The translations under genes were made by a program, and so were the position numbers. Positions 25,929 through 34,539 of a stretch of DNA of 64,000 nt are shown piece by piece (within the stretch, counting starts at the first letter, position 1; each line of letters begins with the position of its first letter). Source of the stretch: Phaeodactylibacter luteus. GTDB taxonomy: Bacteria; Bacteroidota; Bacteroidia; Chitinophagales; Saprospiraceae. Below the pieces are notes generated by a model. The model ran no database searches, was not told the origin of the DNA, and worked only from the letters and a program-made list of their open reading frames with translations. The DNA lies in assembly GCF_007993045.1 (NCBI RefSeq), contig NZ_VOOR01000016.1:1-64000 (forward strand), written 5' to 3'.

Positions 25929-26459
25929 ATGGAAGAATGGAAAAAAATAGGCGAGCAATATACCTTCCGCGGATGGCGGAACATGATCCGGCGCACTTTT
26001 GAAATGCCGGATGGCCGCCATGCCGACTTCGACGTCATCGGTAACAACACTTATGTGACCATTGCTGCATTTACTGCAGACCAGGCGGCAGTGCTCGTCC
26101 GGCAATTCCGCCCTGGCCCGGAGTGCATACTCACCAGTTTCCCGCAAGGGTATGTAGACCCTACAGAATCCCCCGAAGAAGCGGCAAGAAGGGAACTGCT
26201 AGAAGAGACCGGATATGAAGCAGGCGACATTAGGCTATTGAAAGAAATCCGGTCTGCTTATTCCACGGAGCGGCACCTCTGCATGCTCGCCACCAACTGC
26301 CAACAGGTCGCACAACAACAACTCGATGAAGATGAATTTATAGAGGTCTTTACCCTGCCCCGCGCTTCCTTCCGTTCCCTGCTCAATACTCCTGCTGATA
26401 CTAATTTTGCCAATATCGATGCAGGCTACCTTGCGCTCGATTTTTTAGGATGGCTATAA
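25929..26459 (+). CDS. Nudix hydrolase (ADP-ribose pyrophosphatase-like)
   Basis: 176 residues. A complete Nudix box runs from Gly74 to Tyr96: Gly74, Glu80, Arg88-Glu89, Glu92-Glu93 and Gly95 occupy the consensus GX5EX7REUXEEXGU positions. The preceding RQFRPGPECILTSFPQG and the length resemble NudF/ADP-ribose pyrophosphatase-like enzymes, which cleave nucleotide diphosphate derivatives. The specific substrate is not evident. Its promoter sits immediately upstream, and the gene appears monocistronic. Confidence 0.88.
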   Translation: MEEWKKIGEQYTFRGWRNMIRRTFEMPDGRHADFDVIGNNTYVTIAAFTADQAAVLVRQFRPGPECILTSFPQGYVDPTESPEEAARRELLEETGYEAGDIRLLKEIRSAYSTERHLCMLATNCQQVAQQQLDEDEFIEVFTLPRASFRSLLNTPADTNFANIDAGYLALDFLGWL

Positions 26460-26649
26460 CCCACAAAGTAGCGCGGCTGAGCTGCTGCAGGTCATTTCCA
26501 AGATTTCATCCTTGCTGCCGGCCAGGTTCACTAAAAATGGCCCCACCACTGAGCCGCTATCTGCTAGCAGCTTAGAGCCTGAGCACATGCTGGGAGCTCG
26601 TTCCTACATCTGAGCAAGGAACTTGGCAGGGAAAGCCCCTACCTCAATC

Positions 26650-28434
26650 TCAGAAGAACAGCTTGAGCCCCAGCCATTCTGACGGCTGGGCTGTCCGTTT
26701 TTTCTTCATCTTCTGCCTCAGCTCCTGCCCTGCCCAGTGCGCAAGCTCCTGATAGGTACCTGCCCCGGGAAGAGCGCCATCCCAGCCCACCAGGTGGGCC
26801 ACCCCAATTTGCACTGGCGGAAGCGCCACTCCATTATCTGCTTTCAAACGGAACACCTGCTCCGGTAAACGAGGCTGGTACAGGTGGCGCAAATAAGCTA
26901 CATCGGTTGTACGGCCCAGGTATGGCAGGCGGTGGAATGCGCCCCGGGCTTCCTTTCCGACTGGAAGCCCGGCAAAAGGGATCCCTGCAGTTTCCCCTCC
27001 GGCGTACACCAAAAGGCGGCGCTGCCCTTCCCAAAGGCTCTTGGATGGAGCCAGCCACTGTTCAAACAACAACTGCCCCATCTCCATATATTCAGAGGGA
27101 GAGCTTGCCTGATACAAGCTTTCCAAGCAGGCCTCCCACTGCGGGAGGGAAGTGCTGTAAATAAAAGCCTCTGTGCGGGTAAGGGCAATCGCCAGCTGAA
27201 CCCGCCCACTGCTGTAGGCTGCAAGAAGGGCATCTTCTTCCCCCAGCTGTGCCTGCCAGTTTTCCAATTCCGATTCAGGGAAGCCTGCAGCTGCAGCAGG
27301 GTGGAGCCGCTGCAAAAGGAGCCAACCTGCCTCCGCCTGTTCTTGCCCTCCTGTTTCAGCGCACGCCAAAAGCGCGTATTCTGTCAGAGCGCTGCCCAGC
27401 GTATCCGGCAGGATGTGCCCAGCCTCTTCTGTCCAACCTAGCCCCTGCAGTGCGTACTGATATACCTGCCCCCAATCTGGTGCTGACTCTTGCAGTATGG
27501 CCTCGGCCATCAGCTTGGCATACCGGGCTTTTTCCTGGGCTGAGACCCCAGGCTTCCCCTCCTCTGATTTTTGCTGAAAAGCCAATTCGGAAACTTGCTG
27601 CGCCCGGCTGAGATATCTACGGGCCTGTCCGGGGTTGCCCTCTGCCAATTCAATGGCTGCCTGAAAAGCAATCTGCTGATCATCTGACTCCAAAAGGGGC
27701 TCCCAAACGGACCTTGCGCCCTGATACCGGCCCTGCTCTTCCAGTACTTTCCCAAGGGAAAGCAGGGCAGCGTCATCACCTGCGGGAGAGACCGCCAGCA
27801 CTTGACGATAAGCAAGCTCTGCGTCACCCCAATTATGGTTTTCATAAGCCAGGGCTGCTTTTTCCTTCCAATAGGCCGACTGCAGCCGATACCCTTCCCC
27901 CTCGATAGCCCCATAAATGTCCATGACACCTTCAGCATAGAGGATAGCGGCCTCAGCTTGCTTCAGCTGCATACCGACGCGGAAAGCCCCAGCCTGCAGA
28001 ATACTGATTTCGGCGGGGATCAGAGGGTCATCAATATAGGGATACTCCCAAGCCCGGTCTGCCGCCAGCAGGGCATCCTGCCACCTTCCTTCCGCCAGCG
28101 CAATCCGGCCGTCCTGCAGGTCGTTGAGGCCTAGCATTTCCGGCATAATACGAAACCGGATGTTACGGGAAGCCTCATTGGCAGCTGCCGCTTTGTAAAG
28201 CTCCCCCTGCATCAAATGATTATAACTCTCCAGCTCATACGCAATGCTGAGGTCGTAATACCGGTTCGGGAAAGCAGCATACAAGGCGGATAGCTGCTCG
28301 TTCGATTCGTCATACTTTCCCCCAGCAGTAAGCTGTTCTGCAAGGTTCAGCAGATCCTGAGCGGATTGTGCCGCAGCGGAAGCAAAAACAAAAGGCACTA
28401 GTAAGAGAAGGACAGTTTTTTTTGTCAAGCGCAT
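26650..28434 (-). CDS. Exported TPR protein with truncated CHAT-like domain
   Basis: 594 residues. Signal peptide about 1-22 (FASAAAQ). TPR-like helices span about 25-340, with recognisable units around LAYENHNWGDAELAYRQVLAVSP. From about 455 the sequence follows the start of a CHAT peptidase domain: LLFEQWLAPSKSLWEGQRRLLVY, then IPFAGLPVG, YLGRTTDVAYLRHLYQ and a final LPGAGTYQELAHWAGQE. It ends there. The part that carries the catalytic His and Cys in CHAT proteases is missing, and the last 25 residues are basic and unlike the family. It is either a degraded protease or a non-catalytic version. It lies 156 bp downstream of the T9SS subtilisin gene in the same direction. Confidence 0.75.
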   Translation of the reverse strand: MRLTKKTVLLLLVPFVFASAAAQSAQDLLNLAEQLTAGGKYDESNEQLSALYAAFPNRYYDLSIAYELESYNHLMQGELYKAAAANEASRNIRFRIMPEMLGLNDLQDGRIALAEGRWQDALLAADRAWEYPYIDDPLIPAEISILQAGAFRVGMQLKQAEAAILYAEGVMDIYGAIEGEGYRLQSAYWKEKAALAYENHNWGDAELAYRQVLAVSPAGDDAALLSLGKVLEEQGRYQGARSVWEPLLESDDQQIAFQAAIELAEGNPGQARRYLSRAQQVSELAFQQKSEEGKPGVSAQEKARYAKLMAEAILQESAPDWGQVYQYALQGLGWTEEAGHILPDTLGSALTEYALLACAETGGQEQAEAGWLLLQRLHPAAAAGFPESELENWQAQLGEEDALLAAYSSGRVQLAIALTRTEAFIYSTSLPQWEACLESLYQASSPSEYMEMGQLLFEQWLAPSKSLWEGQRRLLVYAGGETAGIPFAGLPVGKEARGAFHRLPYLGRTTDVAYLRHLYQPRLPEQVFRLKADNGVALPPVQIGVAHLVGWDGALPGAGTYQELAHWAGQELRQKMKKKRTAQPSEWLGLKLFF

Positions 28435-28590
28435 AAGAAGGGGGTTTCAATGATTGGTTGTACCGGACGTAGCCGGGGCAAGTGGATAGATGCCGCAAGA
28501 TAAGGGAAGTGAGAGAGAATAACGTCCCTGCCACTTCCCATAAACGTTGCAGCAACCTGCTCTTATTGCCTGCCAATGCTTACTTGGGCC

Positions 28591-31557
28591 CTATCGGGCC
28601 AGAACAATTTTCTGGCTTGCACTCCTCCCCTGCTGTTCTACCCATACCACGTAAGGCCCGTTGGGCAGAAAAGACACATCCAAACGGATAGCGGTGCCTG
28701 GCCAGTACAGCTGACGGCTCAGCTGCTCCCGCCCAAGCAGGTCGAACACCCGGATATGGGTAGCTGTGCCCGCAGCCGAAGCCAGATCAAGCCATACTGC
28801 AGAGGTTGCGGGGTTCGGGAACACTTTTACACCTTCCAGCCCAGGCCCGGCCTCGCTGGCAGAAGTGGGCACAGTGGTATCGATCACCGTAGCTTGTGCA
28901 ACGGCTCCCGCTGCACAACCTCCGGCTTGTTCTGCAACAGCAGATACTGTATAAACACCTGTCCCTGCAAAGGTGTGTGAGACTTCTGCCCCAGATGCCA
29001 ACGCACCATCGCCAAAGTTCCACTCCACTGAGCTAAGCCCCTGCCCTTCTGCAGAAAAAGCAAAAGTAGCCGAGCCAGCGTTCAAATCAAGAGTATCGGC
29101 CGAAGATACTATAGAGATGCCAGCGCTCTGTGAGGAGGAAACAGGCACATCAATAGCCTGCCTGCCACAACGCTCCACGTATTCAATTTCCCAATCGTAA
29201 AAATAGAAGTAATGAAATGCACCAAGGGTAGACCCTGTGATCTCCGCTACGCCAGGCACTACAAAAGGGAACCCATGCTGTCCGCCAGTGTTCATGCCCA
29301 GAGCGCCGCCCCCAAACAAGCGAAGCCGGTAGCCTTCACCTGGCTCGATAGTCAGCCCCAGCTCCACTCGCTGCGCTCCAGCCTCAGGGATCTGTATGAC
29401 CCGGTTCAAAATGGACCCATCGGGGCGTACCAGCTGTACCAGGCGCCCGCCGGGCTGCTCTGCGTAAACGAGGACCGAACGGATGCGGAAAGGATGAAAA
29501 GCGTTGAAACGGATGCCTTGCTGCTGGCTCAGATACTGGAAACTGCCATTTTCCTGGTTTTGCCGGCCGATGTGAGCTATAGGCGACACCTCACTGTATA
29601 CCCGCTGGGCTGTAGCGATTTCAGGCAGAGACAGTACAGGGCCTTCCCCTATAAGGTTGCCGCCTTCTAAAGCATCAAACCAGCGGACTTCGCCCTCCCC
29701 CTGAAATAGCGTCCGCACAATAGCATCTGCCCCTACGCAGGCGGTGTCCGTCTCCACTGTCGCACTTGAGACGGTTTCCTCCAGGACAATGACCCTTGTC
29801 TTCAGCTGATTGTCCAGGAAGCGGTCATCCCAAAGGCCATTTACACTATCGATAGCGATGCGTGCTTCGTAAACCCCAGCTGGGACAGGCTGCTGAGGAA
29901 GCACTACTTCCAGCCGTTCACCTGGGAGCAGCTCCCCTTCCCATGGATAAGCAAAAACCTGCCCTGCGATTTCATAAGAGAAGGCTAAAGCACGGACCGT
30001 ATCCTGCCCTGGGTTATCCACCACAGCCACAAATTGCACACTTTCGCCACAGTTATACGCTGGCGTCTCCACAGAAAGCAGTGTCACATCTCGGGCCCGG
30101 GAAACGGGCGGTACAGGAGTATGCCCCTGCCCCACTAGGTAATCAAATGCAGCAGGCACGTTGATGAGGCCCATGCCATAATTGTTATCCTCCCCCTCTT
30201 CCCCTAGGTCGGTGGCAGAGAAGTACAAAGCAAGCATCAGCTCCTCTCCGGGCAGGTAAGGGAAAGCCTCCTTGAGCAATAGAATTGCGCCAGAAGTATG
30301 GGGAGCCGCCATAGAAGTGCCTGATAGGAACTGGTACGCTCCGTCCAAATAAGAAGAGCGTACGCTTGACCCGGGAGCAGACACCTCCGGCTTAATGAGC
30401 AATGAGCCTTCCCCCCCACAAATGGAAGGGCCCCGGCTAGAGCTGTTGGCAATGGGGAAATTGGGGTTGTTGCCATCAAGGTTGCCCACCGAAAAAAGGC
30501 GGACCAAATCCCAATTATTGAACTTTGGCGGGGTGATGGTGGAAACGCCCGGGCCATCGTTGCCAGCAGAAAAGACCACAGCGATGCCCGCTGCGTACAG
30601 GGCGTCGTACACTTCGAACAGACCGCTGTCGTCACAGAAATTGGCACCGCTGCGCCATGAGTTGTTGATCACATCTGGGATATCTTCAGTCGTAGCAGGG
30701 TCGTCGTCTGGGTTCAATGCCCACTCGAACAGCCCGAAAATACCTGCTACGTCTGTGCCATTTCCACAATCCCCCCCAAGGGCGATGCCACTGACCCATT
30801 GTGCATCAAAAGCCACACCTATGGTATCCCGGTTGAGCCGGTCGAGCCCAACCATAGTGCCTGCAACGTGGGTCCCGTGCCCATCACAGTCAACGGGCTC
30901 AGTATCTCCAGACCAAGAGGATGAGACATCGCGCAAGTGGTAAGCAAACTGCCGGTGGAGGGCAGGGTGGGCAGGGTCGGTCCCTGTATCCGAGATGAGG
31001 GCAGTCCGGCCGTAGCCAGTATAGCCCATCGCCCACATTTCAGGGGCGCCAATGGCAATCAGCCCCGGCTCTACGCCGTCGGGAGCGAGCGGCGGGGCCG
31101 CCTCTCCGCAAATGCTTTCCACAAGTTCGACAGGGGCGTTGTAGCCCAGCTGCGCTACCTCAGCCCAGCCCTGTACCTTGGCAATGGCTCCGGGGGTAGC
31201 CTCCAAGAAGATTAGATTGGTTATCCAAAACGGCTTTAAAGAAGATGCCTCTACACCTTTGAGCCCTTGCAGGCGGCGCAGCAGCTCTGGCTGCACCTCA
31301 CGGGCTTTTTCCTGCAAGCGGGGCACCAACTCCCTTGCCCGCTCTTCTACGGTTATGCCCTCGGCGCGCCACCGGTCTTCCAAAGCCCGCACGTCCAAGC
31401 GGTCTTTCAACAACAGGTAAACGGGAATGTGGTGCTCTGCATTAGCCGCTGATATAGCCTGCTGCAGCTCCAGCGTGAGTGGAGCCTCCTGTGCTATACC
31501 ATAGCTCCAGCCTGACAAAAGGGCTGCGGCCAAAAATATGATCCATCGTTTGTTCAT
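28591..31557 (-). CDS. Secreted S8 subtilisin-like protease with PKD domain and T9SS tail
   Basis: 988 residues from the ATG at 31557. Signal peptide about 1-23. An inhibitor-like prodomain at about 25-145 includes IPVYLLLKDRLD. The S8 catalytic domain has Asp190 (ISDTGTD), His227 (DGHGTHVAG), oxyanion Asn299 and Ser415 (SGTSMAAPH), all intact. Then come a CARDB-like segment (about 500-590), an Ig-like piece starting at DTACVGADA, a PKD domain (about 800-885, FGDGALASG) and a type A T9SS sorting tail (VKVFPNPATSAVWLD). It should be exported through the outer membrane and act extracellularly or on the surface. Confidence 0.95.
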   Translation of the reverse strand: MNKRWIIFLAAALLSGWSYGIAQEAPLTLELQQAISAANAEHHIPVYLLLKDRLDVRALEDRWRAEGITVEERARELVPRLQEKAREVQPELLRRLQGLKGVEASSLKPFWITNLIFLEATPGAIAKVQGWAEVAQLGYNAPVELVESICGEAAPPLAPDGVEPGLIAIGAPEMWAMGYTGYGRTALISDTGTDPAHPALHRQFAYHLRDVSSSWSGDTEPVDCDGHGTHVAGTMVGLDRLNRDTIGVAFDAQWVSGIALGGDCGNGTDVAGIFGLFEWALNPDDDPATTEDIPDVINNSWRSGANFCDDSGLFEVYDALYAAGIAVVFSAGNDGPGVSTITPPKFNNWDLVRLFSVGNLDGNNPNFPIANSSSRGPSICGGEGSLLIKPEVSAPGSSVRSSYLDGAYQFLSGTSMAAPHTSGAILLLKEAFPYLPGEELMLALYFSATDLGEEGEDNNYGMGLINVPAAFDYLVGQGHTPVPPVSRARDVTLLSVETPAYNCGESVQFVAVVDNPGQDTVRALAFSYEIAGQVFAYPWEGELLPGERLEVVLPQQPVPAGVYEARIAIDSVNGLWDDRFLDNQLKTRVIVLEETVSSATVETDTACVGADAIVRTLFQGEGEVRWFDALEGGNLIGEGPVLSLPEIATAQRVYSEVSPIAHIGRQNQENGSFQYLSQQQGIRFNAFHPFRIRSVLVYAEQPGGRLVQLVRPDGSILNRVIQIPEAGAQRVELGLTIEPGEGYRLRLFGGGALGMNTGGQHGFPFVVPGVAEITGSTLGAFHYFYFYDWEIEYVERCGRQAIDVPVSSSQSAGISIVSSADTLDLNAGSATFAFSAEGQGLSSVEWNFGDGALASGAEVSHTFAGTGVYTVSAVAEQAGGCAAGAVAQATVIDTTVPTSASEAGPGLEGVKVFPNPATSAVWLDLASAAGTATHIRVFDLLGREQLSRQLYWPGTAIRLDVSFLPNGPYVVWVEQQGRSASQKIVLAR

Positions 31558-31685
31558 ACGTTCTCTAAAATTGGGTGCTCCGGAAGCAGGCATCCCTGCT
31601 GTCCGTGTAAATAATGATTCTTAAAGATAGCGGGAAAAACAGTATACTAAGGCCCCGCAGGTGTCTCCTAATTGTCAAAGGTGGC

Positions 31686-32156
31686 TTAAGCGCCTTCCCG
31701 GGCCTGCTCTATGGCCTCTACTACAATCTGTAGGCAGCGGCTAAAGTCGTCTTTCAGCCTTTTTTCCCAAAACCTGATGACCATCCACCCTTCGCGCTGT
31801 AAGCGCAATGTGTTTTCCCTGTCGCGGGCCATGTTCCGTTCTATTTTGGGGACCCAATAAGCCCGGTTGCGCTTAATGCGGTATTTTTTTTCCTCCCAAT
31901 TGTAACCGTGCCAAAACTCCCCGTCCACAAAAACGGCAACTTTGTACTTTCGGATGGCGATATCAGGAGTGCCGGGCAGGCCTTTCACATTTTTCCGGTA
32001 CCGGTAGCCCCTTTGCCAAAGGGCACGCCTCAGCATCACTTCGGCCCGGGTATCTTTCCCCCGGATGCGGCTCATCGTTCGGGAGCGCTGCGGGCTGGTA
32101 TAGTGTGTCTGCAGCTCTTCGAACCGTGGTGTTTTGGAGTTGTTTTCAGCATCCAT
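31686..32156 (-). CDS. Vsr-like (very short patch repair type) endonuclease
   Basis: 156 residues from the ATG at 32156. Core motifs: SRTMSRIRGKDTRAEVMLRR, GLPGTPDIAI and YKVAVFVDGEFWHG. The catalytic Asp (Asp65 in TPD) and His83 (FWH) match the Vsr fold; the triple His of E. coli Vsr is replaced by HGYN. Vsr nicks beside T:G mismatches created by deamination of 5-methylcytosine and usually sits with a cytosine methyltransferase. None is present within this window. It is divergently transcribed from the flavin reductase gene. Confidence 0.85.
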   Translation of the reverse strand: MDAENNSKTPRFEELQTHYTSPQRSRTMSRIRGKDTRAEVMLRRALWQRGYRYRKNVKGLPGTPDIAIRKYKVAVFVDGEFWHGYNWEEKKYRIKRNRAYWVPKIERNMARDRENTLRLQREGWMVIRFWEKRLKDDFSRCLQIVVEAIEQAREGA

Positions 32157-32245
32157 GTTAGGCCGTTTGACCAATGAAGAAAAGGTTGAACGAAAAAAAA
32201 GGCCGGCTGTTGGATAGACATCGGGCAAGTCCGCCTGAAAAAACG

Positions 32246-32902
32246 ATGACCATGTACAAGACTTTTTCTGTAGATGACTTACTGGCCATGGAACGCTTTT
32301 ACCGCCGGGACTTCATCAACACCCTCTCGGGCGTGCGCAATGCCCATCTGCTTGGCACCCTAAGTTACAAAAAGGTGCCCAACTTGGGGTTGTTCAACTC
32401 TGTTACCCACATTGGGGCCACCCCGCCTCACCTAGGATTCATCATGCGGCCCCTTACCGTGCCGCGTCAGACCTACCACAACATCAAGGCGCAGGGGCAT
32501 TTCACCCTAAACCAAGTGACCTTAGGCACCTACCAACAAGCCCATCAGGCCTCGGCAAAGTACGAGGTGGACGAGCCGGAATTCGAAGCCGTTGGGCTTA
32601 CGCCTTACTTTAGCGAAACACACCGTGCGCCTTATGTAGCAGAAAGTCCCATCCAAATCGGATTGGAGCTTGCAGAGGAACACCATATCAAAGCTAACGG
32701 GGCATTGTTCATTGTTGGAAAAGTCGTCGAGATCCGTTTACAAAGCCACCTGATCGCAGATGATGGGCATATCCGGATGGATGCCGCACAGGCGGTAGGC
32801 GTAGCGGGGCTCGACCATTATTACCGGCCGGAGCCCATAGCGCAATTGCCTTACCCGCGCCCTGGGCAGGAAGACAAGATCCTGAAGCCGAAAAACAACT
32901 AA
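32246..32902 (+). CDS. Flavin reductase family protein (FMN-binding split barrel)
   Basis: 218 residues from the ATG at 32246; a second ATG lies 6 bases later. FINTLSGVRNAHLLGT and NLGLFNSVTHIGATPPHLGFIMRP follow the split-barrel flavin reductase pattern, with the last block lining the FMN site. HFTLNQV and ADDGHIRMDAAQAVGVAGLDHYY complete the fold. Such proteins reduce FMN/FAD or form the reductase half of two-component oxygenases. No partner oxygenase gene is adjacent. Confidence 0.8.
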   Translation: MTMYKTFSVDDLLAMERFYRRDFINTLSGVRNAHLLGTLSYKKVPNLGLFNSVTHIGATPPHLGFIMRPLTVPRQTYHNIKAQGHFTLNQVTLGTYQQAHQASAKYEVDEPEFEAVGLTPYFSETHRAPYVAESPIQIGLELAEEHHIKANGALFIVGKVVEIRLQSHLIADDGHIRMDAAQAVGVAGLDHYYRPEPIAQLPYPRPGQEDKILKPKNN

Positions 32903-33044
32903 TCGGCCTGCTTTCCTGTTTTTTAATTATTGTTTATTTTGAAGCGCTCCGCAGCCAAACCTGCCAAGCTGTACACCCCAAAAAGCTCAACAGGTCCTGC
33001 TATAAGGAGCGTTCTTGATCAGCTTCACTAACCAAAAATATACA

Positions 33045-33815
33045 ATGAGCAGAAAAAAAGGATTTTTCCAATCTCGCAACCCCGTAATGAGCGACCGCGC
33101 TTACCACAAGGCAGCTTCCGAGGTTCTTGATGCAGGAATGGCCCAAAGCGGCCAGGCAGTAGAACGGATGACCGTATCTGGGGCGGTCAACAAATCATTG
33201 CTACTAGGCGCCCTGATGCTGGCCACGGCGGTGTTCAGCTATGCCAACCCCAACCCACTATTTATGTACGGAGGCGCTATCGGCGGCCTCATTGTGGTCT
33301 TGATCGCCTCTTTCCGGCCCAAAAGCAGCCCGATCACCGCTCCCATTTACGCAGCATTGGAAGGCTTGTTCGTTGGAGGTATCTCAGCCTACTACGCAAC
33401 GGCCTATAGCGGCATTGTCTTCCAAGCCGTAACCCTCACTATGGGCGTTTTTTTCACCATGCTCTTCTTGTACAAGTCTGGCACCATAAAAGTAACCAAC
33501 AAGCTGCGCAGCGGCATCATGATGGCCACCGGAGCCGTTTTCTTGGTGTATCTGCTGAACTTCATCCTTGGCTTCTTTGGCATACAAGTCCCTTTTCTAC
33601 ACCAATCTGGCATGGTCGGCATCGGCATCAGCCTGCTGATTATCGGCGTAGCGGCGCTGAACCTACTGCTTGATTTTGACAATTTCGACAAGGGCGAGCA
33701 ATACGGCGCCCCCAAATACATGGAGTGGTTCTCTGCTATGGGGCTGATTATTACTTTAGTCTGGCTGTACATCGAAATCCTGAGGCTGATTGCCCTCTTC
33801 TCTTCCAATGACTAA
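33045..33815 (+). CDS. Bax inhibitor-1/YccA family membrane protein
   Basis: 256 residues from the ATG at 33045. A polar N-terminus of about 55 residues (NPVMSDRAYHKA) is followed by seven hydrophobic segments, the last ending in ILRLIALFSSND. PIYAALEGLFVGGISAYY and the Asp-containing block LLDFDNFDKG are hallmarks of the Bacteroidota/Actinobacteria YccA-like subfamily; those Asp residues gate a pH-dependent calcium leak in characterised BI-1 proteins. Monocistronic, with a strong terminator 33 bp downstream. Confidence 0.9.
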   Translation: MSRKKGFFQSRNPVMSDRAYHKAASEVLDAGMAQSGQAVERMTVSGAVNKSLLLGALMLATAVFSYANPNPLFMYGGAIGGLIVVLIASFRPKSSPITAPIYAALEGLFVGGISAYYATAYSGIVFQAVTLTMGVFFTMLFLYKSGTIKVTNKLRSGIMMATGAVFLVYLLNFILGFFGIQVPFLHQSGMVGIGISLLIIGVAALNLLLDFDNFDKGEQYGAPKYMEWFSAMGLIITLVWLYIEILRLIALFSSND

Positions 33816-33848
33816 ATGAAAATGGCATTGCTATCAACGCTGCCCCTG

Positions 33849-33883
33849 CGCGGGCACCGCAGGCCCGCGGTGCCCGCGTTTTT
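33849..33883 (+). terminator. Rho-independent terminator after the BI-1 gene
   Basis: CGCGGGCACCGC / GCGGTGCCCGCG, 12 bp perfect, 6-base loop, followed by TTTTT. Confidence 0.9.
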
Positions 33884-33925
33884 GTAGGGCTATCCCCCTT
33901 GCTTGAACTGAAAATACCATCTTAT

Positions 33926-34246
33926 GGGTGCGGATAGCCGAGCTGAACAAAAAGGAAAAACAAAAGCGGCTCTATAGAAACCCGGTTTGGACATCGAGCG
34001 GTTAGAGATTGCCGCCCGCCCAATCGCCCCGGAAAATGCCATTGGCCGGATCAGCCGCATGCATGCCATTAACAATAAGAGGGGGCTGAAGCAGCACTCA
34101 GGGCTCTAGAGCGAAAGCTGCGCTTGCTAAGGTAGACTCGCTTGGCTTCGAGAACGATAGCTGGTGTGGGCAGCCTACCGCCGCTGGCCGGCTCTTATTC
34201 ATATTTATGCTGGGGAGCAACTAGTGTGTACGGTGTGCAGCAAGGG
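33926..34246 (+). pseudogene. Decayed dksA/traR-family C4 zinc-finger gene
   Basis: Reading successive frames gives RIAELNKKEKQKRLYRNP, then LEIAARPIAPENAIGRISRM and AINNK, then (after stops and shifts) GFENDSWCGQPTAAGRLLF and GEQLVCTVCS. These are the ordered landmarks of the Bacteroidota TraR/DksA C4 zinc-finger family, where PIAPENAIGR.SRMDAINN and the CxxC...CxxC finger are diagnostic. At least three frame changes and several in-frame stops separate the pieces, and two finger Cys are lost. It is no longer functional. The remaining bases up to radA hold a hairpin at 34258-34288 (CAGGGC / GCCCTG with one bulge), plausibly the old terminator. Confidence 0.8.
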
Positions 34247-34481
34247 GCTAAAAAAACCAGGGCTGCTGCACCGAAGTGCAGCGCCCTGTATAACCCCAAA
34301 AAACCAAATGAAAACAATCTACATATATCTTGACAATTCTTGTCTGCCTCAAAGGAGGAACAAAGGTTGTGCTGGTTCGTCAGAAATTAACTTTACGCTA
34401 AATTAACCCATATTTTGAAAACTCCTAGCGAGTACTTTATTAAACTTTAGCGCAATTGCTCCTATGGGTTACAAAATTAAA

Positions 34482-34489
34482 TACATTTG
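34482..34489 (+). promoter_or_regulatory. Candidate -7 element for radA
   Basis: TACATTTG fits TAnnTTTG exactly, 50 bases before the TTG start. A TTG at 34456-34458 is spaced slightly too far (23 bases) for a good -33 element. Confidence 0.4.
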
Positions 34490-34539
34490 ACCTAGCTACC
34501 AAATACAAACAAAGGTCAAACATCAAAATTTAACAGCTT

